Below, piece after piece: positions 56,487 through 64,000 of a DNA stretch of 64,000 nucleotides; position 1 is the stretch's first letter; each line of letters begins with the position of its first letter. Source of the stretch: Ricinus communis. Its lineage: Eukaryota; Streptophyta; Magnoliopsida; Malpighiales; Euphorbiaceae. The translations under genes and the position numbers were made by a program. Under the pieces are notes generated by a model. It was not told the DNA's origin, did no database searches, and saw only the letters and a program-made list of their open reading frames with translations. Location of the stretch: assembly GCF_019578655.1 (NCBI RefSeq), contig NC_063257.1:29192362-29256361 (forward strand), read 5' to 3'.

Positions 56487-58057
56487 TGATAGGCTAAATC
56501 GTGTTAGCTACAATCTAAGGCAGTGTACCTATCGATGCATTCTAGCACTAATGACGAGTATCAAGGTCGTATTCCTTGGGAAAGTGAAAGCCCAGAGTTA
56601 CTCCTTTGTTCTTTGTTATATTAACCTAAAATAAATGATGAATACTTTCTAAACTAACTAATAGCTACAATCTAAGTTCTAAGGGAGATGCAAGAGTAAT
56701 TCATAACTAAAATAACTAAGGTAAGAGAGCAAACCCAAAGGGAACCTAAACTAGTTGGCAATCAAACAAAAGATTAAGGATTGTTGAATCTAATTATGCT
56801 GCCCGTGGACGAATTCTTAACCAAATTCGGTTTCTCTCTCGAGATAACCGAATTCCTAAATCTAATAACCTAAAGTTGGAATCTCTTCCTAACGATTGAT
56901 TCTTAAATTAGCATTAAGCTTTAATCCGCCTCTATTAAGCTTTGTTAATTCTTAATCCGGCTAGTTAATTATCCTTATCTCTAAGCAATTATTAACCAGT
57001 TCTTGCTATTCAAAATTCCAAATGCCAAATGGACTTCTCAATCACACAAAGCAATCTAAACACACAATTCACAACGTCTCATGAATAATGATTATCTTAT
57101 TAATACTGAAAGCAAGAAGAATACAAAACTAATCCAAACAATCCAACAATATAATACTAAAGCAATACAGTAAAGAAATCCCAATGGATTTAATCAATCT
57201 AGCTAATCATGTTCATTATCAAAATATACAAGAATTCAATTACAACAATGAGCAAAGGTAGAGAAAACCCGATTACACCCTTGGATGAGAGTAAACAGCC
57301 CCAATTCCTCTTGCTCGAATTGAACCGATTCTTGTTCCCCTTGCTCGATTTGAAAACCAATCAACGAACCTCGCCCAATCTTCAATCCTCGAAGAGAATC
57401 CGATTGAAACCTTGATCCAAGTCTCCTTTTCCCTTGGTTTCGCCTCAGAAAACCCTTTGAGAAAGAAAAGTTAGGGTTTGGGACGTTCTCCCCCCGCTCT
57501 CCTCTTTTTCTGAAGAGAATCCCATTGAAACCTTGATCCAAGTCTCCTTTTCCCTTAGTTTCAACTCAGAAAACCCTTAGACAAAGAAAAAGATGAGTTT
57601 TTGATGTTCTAACCCTAGCCGCCTCCTCCCTTTCCTCTCTTCATTCTTTTAATTAATACCCCCTGTCACCTCCAACACGGCCGTTTCCTGTCCGTGTTGG
57701 GGACACGGGCTGGTGTTCCTGGCCGTGTTACTCTCTGTAGTCGTGCTCCCTAAAAGCTTCTTTTTCTTTCCTGTTTGACGCATCCAACACGGCTGTGTTG
57801 GTGGCCGTGTTAGTAACACGGCCAGTGTTGAATCCAACACGGCCGTGTTAACCTTCCATATGGGCATACTTAGCTCATTTCGGCAGCTTTGACGTCCAAT
57901 TATGCTCTAATTCTTTCCTTTATCATCCTTTGACCTCTTTTGGACCTAATGCACACAAACATACGTATAGGGTGAGTGTTAGGACCAATTCACATCCAAA
58001 TGTCTATAAAATCAATCTTAAAAACTCCATTTAGATGTGTGTATTTTAAGCACATAA
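56487..58057 (-). repeat. 5' LTR (1571 bp) of the short gypsy element
   Basis: Plus-strand start TGATAGGCTAAATCG; the outer end is CACATAA where CACATCA is expected, one substitution. Nearly identical to 51907-53477. Confidence 0.93.
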
Positions 58058-58062
58058 AAAAG

Positions 58063-58640
58063 GTTGCCTATGCATTTCCTTTCTAACAAGACTCACACAA
58101 ACCATTCCTAGCCTAAATTTCACACATGTCTTTCACCATACCATGAGACATCATATACTTAAGTGCATTCATACTAAAATGGCCATGTCTTCTATGCCAT
58201 AAATCACTTTGATCAATCTAAGAAATTAAGGCTGGCTCATTGACATGGTTCAATTAATAGGAAAACTATTATTACACATAACTACTTTGGCAATTTCAGA
58301 CCCATGAGCATCATAAATAAGTCAATAGTTATCCTGAAAATTGACTGGACATCCTTTCTTCATCATTTGTGCAACACTCAATAAATTTTGATTTAAATCT
58401 GGAATTAATAACACATTAGAAATAAATTTAGTACGTTGAGTGGTTTGGATTGCCACAGTACCTTTGCCTTCAGCCTACACCAATTTATAATTTCCCAACT
58501 TGATTGTTGTCTTGAAGGACCTATCCAAGGATGTAAACAACTCAACATCCCTTGCCATGTGATTAGTGCAGCCACTATCCACATTCCTTGTCTGTTTTGA
58601 GGCCCTTTGACATGACTGAGATACCATGAACAAGTGTTCT
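58063..58640 (-). pseudogene. Copia C protease and pre-integrase region
   Basis: The minus strand shows the protease site WIVDSGCTNHMARD (about 58575; a shifted frame of the same region is open at 58659-58405), VLLIPDLNQNLLSVAQMMKK (about 58410-58360) and the pre-integrase histidine box and C-x2-C near 58170-58080. Two or three stops interrupt it. Confidence 0.8.
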
Positions 58641-59465
58641 TCAGATTTTGGTTGCTCATCTATAAAATTGGCTTATTTTGTAGGCTGATTCTGAGTTTGA
58701 TTTTGCTGCATTCTACAAAACCTTTTCTTATGTCCCATTTCTGCAATATATACATTGGATTTATGGCTTTCCCTTGTGCTAGCAGTCCCTCTGTAAATGA
58801 TTTGTCCTTTTACAAATAGTACAAGGTGGAAACTTTCCCTCTGATGTAGGTTTCTTTGGCCCTTCTTCTACCTTTCCTTTCCTTTGTTTTCACTATCATC
58901 TTTGCCTTGTCTTTGTTTCTTTTGATCTATTTGATAGGGTTGTTTGCCCTTTTGTTTTGCTAAAAATGCTCCATCAGATTCATCAGTTACTCTTATGGAG
59001 GTTCTTTGCTAGTGAGCTTGCAGATTGCTGATCATTTCAGCAATTGTCAATTTTTTCAAATCACAAGACTCTTCAAATAGTATTTTGGCCTCAAACTTCT
59101 TAAGTAAGCTGATCAACATCTTTTCAACTACTTTGTAGTCATCAACCGATTCACCGCAGAGTCTCATTTGGTTTACCAGTTCTAGTAATTTTAAAGAGTA
59201 ATCTATGATAGACTCACTCTCTTTCGTCTTTATCATTTCAAACTCTCTTTTGAGAGTCAACATCTTTACTAATTTAACTATTTCACTTTCCTCAAATTCT
59301 TCCTTTAATTTGTTCCAGACTTGCTTTGTCGTATCAAGATGCATGATCCTTGTGAAAATATGATCAGATAAGGCAGAATGAATGCAAGTGACAACCTTAT
59401 CTCTCTTCATTTTCCCCTTCTCATGCTGCTTACGATCTAAAGTTGGATTAGCTCTAAGTGATAAT
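58640..59465 (-). pseudogene. Copia C gag, 5' truncated
   Basis: The open frame 59410-59009 reads CIHSALSDHIFTRI, TKQVWNKLKEEFEESE, LTLKREFEMIKTKESESI and LVNQMRLCGESV, the standard copia Gag (UBN2) core. A Lys/Gln-rich linker and zinc-knuckle zone follow at about 58930-58700 in broken frames. Upstream only RANPTLDRKQ is left before homology ends at about 59465. Confidence 0.88.
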
Positions 59466-59633
59466 ACTTACATCATCAGTATTGGAGAGAATTTTGATGG
59501 AATTAAAAAGTAAGAATTTATGTAGTAGATTCCTTTAGAATTATGAGATATTTAATACTGAATTTTAAAAATTTTAAAAAAATTCTAATTTGATGAAACT
59601 AAAAAAATAAGAATTTATTTAATAATCATAATA

Positions 59634-61218
59634 TCATAACATATATAAAAGTGCGGAGGGAGAAGAGACAAGTAAATTTACTGTAATAGTCTTATAATTA
59701 GTGTTGTTAAGATGAATCGATTTAGTTTTTTATTAATTAAATATAATTTAATAGAAATTATAACATATTTAAAGTGGAAAGGGAGGGAAAGACATACAAA
59801 TTTACTGAAAGAATCTTATGTTAAATGAGTCGATTTGGTCTCTTATTAATTAAATATAATTTAATTAAAAAGATAATAAATAATAGTAGTATAAGAATAT
59901 ATTTCGTATAAAGATATTAGAATATTATAAACAAAAAAAGAATTACAACAAATAAAAAGTTTGATAGCATCATTGTCGTGTGGAACAATGCAAGATTATC
60001 AATAACTCATGAGACATGGAACATTCACAATATAAGAAAAGCAATGAAATGATGGAGAAAGAACAATAATACTTCGATAATATTTGGTGAGGAATTTTAT
60101 AAAATTATTGTTTGAGATGTAAGACAAAAATCTATATTTAAAAAAAAAAATCATCTACCAAATTTTATTAAAATGATGATTTATTAAAATAAAATGATAA
60201 TTTTCTTAAAATAATTATTTAGATACATACGTACATTAAATTTACTTTTACTCTTTGCGTATATAGTAATTAACTTTAGATAATAATAATTAATAATTTA
60301 TTAAGAAATAAAACTAAAATAAAAAAGGTATATTTTACATCTACTGAAAAGAATAATAAATCACTAGCTAATTACCAATTTTGTTAACTATCATTTTATT
60401 TTAAAAGATTTTATTATGTAAGTAGATATATCATATACAATAAAAAAATATTCGGTATAGTTCCCATGCTAAATTAAGACTGGATGTGAACAATAAATGC
60501 ATCAATATAATTTATTAAAAGTAGACTAAAATTTAAATAAATATTTTATTTTCTTAAAATAAATTATCAATTTGTTACATTAAAAATATTTATTTTTATT
60601 TTAAACTTATATTATATGACAATAACTAGTTCAACAATTAATATTAAGTTTAATTCTAAAAGTTCAAGTCTGTTGAATCTAATTTTAGAGATCTAAATAT
60701 ATAAAAAAAGTATAAATTTGTATGTATTACATTTATATTCATCCTATTTATAGTGTTTATTTAGATAATCACAGTTTAATTAAAAATTATTTTTATAAGA
60801 AATTAATTAGTATTTTAGTTTTTATATTTATATTAACCACTTAAAATTATTATTAGAAATTAAGAAAGAGAAAAAAATTGTTAGCAAGTATTAATTGATT
60901 TAAAACAATATAAGTATTTATTTTATATTTTTATTTAAATTTGGCAATTACATTAAAATATAAATATATAATTAGGTGTATTAGAATTAGAGTTGGATAA
61001 ACATTACAACCCGCTTCAAATTGTGAATATGTCAATATATTTATAAGAAATAAATTAAAATTAAAATAATATTCTATTTTTCAATATTATATTAATTTAT
61101 TATACTAAAAATGTTTATTTTTATTTTAAATTTAGTAGTTCTTTATTTTTTATTATGTAAAAAATAATGAGTCCAAATATTAATATTCACGTGCATAGCA
61201 CGTAAATAAAAAAACTAA
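59634..61218 (+). mobile_element. Candidate non-autonomous Helitron
   Basis: The right end has a perfect 6-bp hairpin ACGTGC-ATA-GCACGT (61189-61203), 11 bases, then CTAA (61215-61218) followed by T, the layout of plant Helitron 3' ends (hairpin, CTRR, insertion between A and T). The left end is proposed at TCATAACATATATAAAAG (59634), preceded by A. The interior is AT-rich with no helicase frame. The left end is a guess based on the TATAAAAGTGCG motif, which also follows the right end at 61222. Confidence 0.4.
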
Positions 61219-61916
61219 TATATATAAAAGTGCGAAGGAAGGAAGACAAACAAATTTACTAAAAGGGTCTTACTGATTATTTAATTATTTAGATTAATTA
61301 AAATTGATTAATTATATTAATAATTTATTAATTATATATCCAATTTAGAAGTCTAACTCATCTAGGATTTTCTAATATTAGTTATAAAGTAGAATTTAAA
61401 AAAAAATTAACAAAAAAAATAAAAAATTGTTAAAAAAGAAGTAGCATTAAAAAAAAGGAACAATAATAATAATAATAATAACAATAACAATAAATTAGAA
61501 GAATTTAGCACTTTTTAGCGGATTAGGAGTATTTTGTAAAGTAGAAATAGAAATCTAGGTATTTAAATAAAATTAAATAATTAATTTCAATCATAATTTC
61601 TCAATGAATTTTAATTTTAGAATATAAATTATTTTAAAATTAATTTTAATTAAGAAGGACATGTACCTTAAGTTAAAAAGATATATTAACTTATTAGATA
61701 AAAAAGTATTAATATATTATTAAATTTAAATAAATTAATTCATTATTAATCATTAAAAAGTTAATATGAAATTATTAACATATTATGATTTTATTATCAA
61801 TCCTATAACGTAACAAATTAAAATTATATTGAGCTAAAAATATTTATAAATGTTGATTTCACTTATGTTATTTACGTAAAAATATAAATAAAAAATTTAT
61901 TATATATATATATATA
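61219..61916. other. AT-rich DNA, starting with a second TATAAAAGTGCG block
   Basis: ATATATAAAAGTGCGAAGG (61219) and ACAAATTTACTAAAAGGGTC resemble 59640-59690, suggesting a second, truncated copy of the same element beginning here. AAT and AAC triplet runs lie at about 61465-61492 and a (TA)n tract at 61901-61918. No gene. Confidence 0.5.
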
Positions 61917-64000
61917 TAGGCAGCGGTTTCGGGTGTGCACCTAACTGTCTTTAGCGACTATGGCATTATAAGGTTTTTCAACCTAATACGAACACGCTAA
62001 CTAATCACAGAGGTTAGCGCGGAAATGGGAGTCGCTATCCCGGTAATTCTCCGAGACACTTTTTCTAATTGTGTGGTGTTTTTTGATTCTAAAAGGAAGC
62101 TTCGCCACATCTAGAGATGGATTCGAAAGCCAACTTCCTTATTTGTGTATCTAAATTTTTGATTTTATTGTTTAAAGGACTATTTCCTATAAGTGCGACA
62201 ATTGTATTTCTTACAAGCATCCACTACACCATGTGAGGTCCTCCTAAGTCTAACTTACTTTTATTAAGCCCAATCCCTATTTAGATGGTTAACCTAGTTA
62301 GCTATCCAATTATGTATAAAGACCCATCTAGTCTTAGTCCAATTATAAGTTATTTTTATGATTACCAGCCTTTTAGCCTAAATGGACTAATTTTTATGTT
62401 AAGGACCAATTTGATGATCTTATTCTAATGTGATCCATTAGTTAATTAAAATATGGCAAAAGCCCACTAAGTCTATATGGATTTTAGTCTAAGTCCAATT
62501 TACCATCATTCTTAACCTAAGGACTACAGTTTTCATGACATATCCAATTTTAAAGCCTAATATTTATATGTCCAATTTTATTAAATAATTAGATATCCAG
62601 GTATTTGACATATATCTAAAATAAAGCAAAATAATGAAAGCATAAAATGAAATCTAACTATTACAATCCTCCTACAATTAAAAAAAACGCATAAACTAAG
62701 TTACAATGTAAAAGATTGCCAAAAAGTGCATAAAAATCCAAAAATAGGGCCAAAATTGGTGCAGAGCCGATCGGCTCTAGGGCTTGGTCACGGTCGATTT
62801 TATATTTTTCCTCAATTCCCCTCACCTAGAAGCCAATTTCACATGCACAAGACAAATAAATCAGTTAAAACTCAAAAAATGAAGCAAAAATCATAACAAA
62901 ACAATTCAATTTAATCTTGAAATCATACAAATAATAAAAATCCTAGAAAAAAAACTGATAGAAGGAAAATAAAATTTCATATGGCAAATCCTAGATTTTA
63001 ATCATGCAATCCTAGAAATTCGATATGATCATATAATCATAAATAAATCTAACATATCACCCTAATTATTCCAATCATCACATTTAAAACCCAATAGAAA
63101 ACGTATTATCATATTCAAAATCCAACATGTTCATATTATCATATTTAAAACCCAGCATGCATAAACATTAAAAAAATATATAAAATTATTAAAAATCCTA
63201 GATCTGATCACATAAATTATACAAAACATTTGAGATCAATCCTAACATGTTTCTAAAAATCATGAAATTAAGAAAAAGTGAAGAAGATATTAATGATGCT
63301 AGGTTTTGGAACCCTTAGGTTGTTACTGTAGCTTATTGATCTATGAGTCTCTAGAGATAATGAGGTGGTTGAATCAAAGATTAGGTGAGAATTCAATTTT
63401 TTGGGATTAAGAAAAAAACTTTTGTCATTCAAAGAAAAAAAGACTTTCCTAATCTTGTTCTTTCTTAGTGACTTTGCTCTCCACTTACCAAAAGAACTCA
63501 CTCTGCTTTTTTGAGCGTATGTCAATTCTCCTAAATTACTAGTAGTCTGTTGTAGAACGAATATAACTAACCCTAAGCCTAGGTCATTCTTTTCTATTTA
63601 TAGAGGTAGGTTTTTAGGAAATCCTAGATGTATTAGATAAATATTAATAATTAATTAGATTTCTTGAATTTATCATATGAATATCCATTTAAAAATCAAT
63701 TAAATTAAGATAATTATTAATAAAATATAATAATTATCACTAAATATTCTTTCTAGAATTTTATTTTATTAATTTTGGCATTTTTAAGTCAAAATATATG
63801 TAAAATAGCACCAAAATTAGAAAATAAGCCAATCGGTCTATGCACAGCCAATTCAGTTGTACGTAGAGCTGGTTGGCTTAGAGGGAGAAAAGGTTCTAGA
63901 AAAGATTACATATTAGTCCCTGAACTTGTAAAAACTATCGTTTTATCCCTCAAATTTAATTTTTTTTATTAATTGGGTCCAAATTGATTTTAGAAAAGCA
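61917..64000 (-). repeat. Copy 3 of the 2.3-kb solo-LTR-like repeat, cut by the window end
   Basis: Begins GGCAGCGGTTTCGGG and follows copies 1 and 2 throughout: AAGCTTCGCCAC, AGAGCCGATCGGCTCT (about 62763), the CTATTTATAG box (63594-63603), a right palindrome cluster (63815-63880) and TCCAAATTGATTTTAGAAAA at the edge. The last ~250 bases of the unit lie outside the window. The 5' junction is inside a (TA)n tract. Confidence 0.75.

Larger units (their letters stand above)
51907..58057 (-). mobile_element. Short non-autonomous Athila-like gypsy element in copia C, target duplication AAAAG
   Basis: Two 1571-bp LTRs (51907-53477 and 56487-58057) bracket a 3009-bp interior. AAAAG flanks it on both sides (51902-51906 and 58058-58062), and removing the element plus one AAAAG rejoins copia C. 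The interior has the primer site, a gag-like frame, a 3' noncoding region and polypurine tract, all homologous to the ends of the 5974-16148 element, but no ORF1, protease, polymerase or integrase. It must rely on proteins supplied in trans. Confidence 0.93.
49332..59465 (-). mobile_element. Copia C: Ty1/copia element, minus strand, 5' truncated, interrupted by a gypsy element
   Basis: In minus-strand order: gag 59465-58640, protease 58640-58400, pre-integrase 58280-58063, gypsy insertion 58057-51907, integrase 51906-51202, linker 51078-50857, reverse transcriptase 50830-50203, RNase H 50165-49480. No 5' LTR follows 59465; homology stops at RANPTLDRK and AT-rich DNA begins, so the 5' end is lost. 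It is the best-preserved copia in the window. Confidence 0.88.

Overview
This is nuclear DNA of a flowering plant, most likely a eudicot. The evidence is GT-AG introns in two ordinary genes, a plant-type dihydroorotate dehydrogenase, tRNA-Met-primed Ty1/copia and tRNA-Asp-type-primed Athila-like Ty3/gypsy retrotransposons, plant LINE remnants and very AT-rich intergenic DNA. I cannot fix the species from sequence alone. Only two host genes are visible: the 3' half of mitochondrial-type dihydroorotate dehydrogenase (seven exons, 208-3221, +) and a three-exon, 241-residue plant protein of unknown function (33815-34755, +). I did not recognise any intact cellular gene elsewhere; the rest is transposons and their debris.

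Left nest (about 5.2-22.7 kb). A copia element with 126/127-bp LTRs (5191-20575, +) has a 10.2-kb Athila-like gypsy element in its leader (5974-16148, two LTRs of exactly 1483 bp). That element carries a solo LTR of a sister family (9166-10603, near-matching TSD). The gypsy element has a gag-like zinc-knuckle remnant and a 539-codon Athila ORF1-like frame, with no protease, reverse transcriptase or integrase, so it looks non-autonomous. The copia 3' LTR abuts a minus-strand LINE with an internal deletion (20580-22740).

Middle (about 22.9-37.5 kb). The first of three copies of a 2.3-kb solo-LTR-like repeat (22959-25248) is followed by very AT-rich DNA. This holds a roughly 630-bp inverted repeat about 3.7 kb apart, a plastid-type 23S rRNA fragment, a copia LTR-like stretch and a 0.8-kb tandem duplication. 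The unknown gene follows, then AT-rich DNA, a patch of more balanced composition and a LINE C-terminal remnant with a 201-bp duplication.

Right nest (37.5-59.5 kb). A minus-strand copia (copia B) is broken by a solo LTR (38062-40369, TSD ACCCT), an unexplained ~480-bp insert (about 42310-42790) and a related plus-strand copia (44144-48764). A second minus-strand copia (copia C, 49.4-59.5 kb) lies head-to-tail with it and carries a short non-autonomous gypsy element (51907-58057, two 1571-bp LTRs, perfect TSD AAAAG). That gypsy element shares both ends with the left one but lacks the ORF1 segment. A Helitron-like 3' end (61188-61218) and the start of the third 2.3-kb repeat close the window.

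I found no operon-like or defence-like gene system. The most notable signals are the precise nested architecture, premature stops dominated by TAG, a possible internal promoter and leader intron before the Athila ORF1, palindrome-rich LTRs, and the AT-rich inverted-repeat structure. Boundaries and alignments were read by eye.
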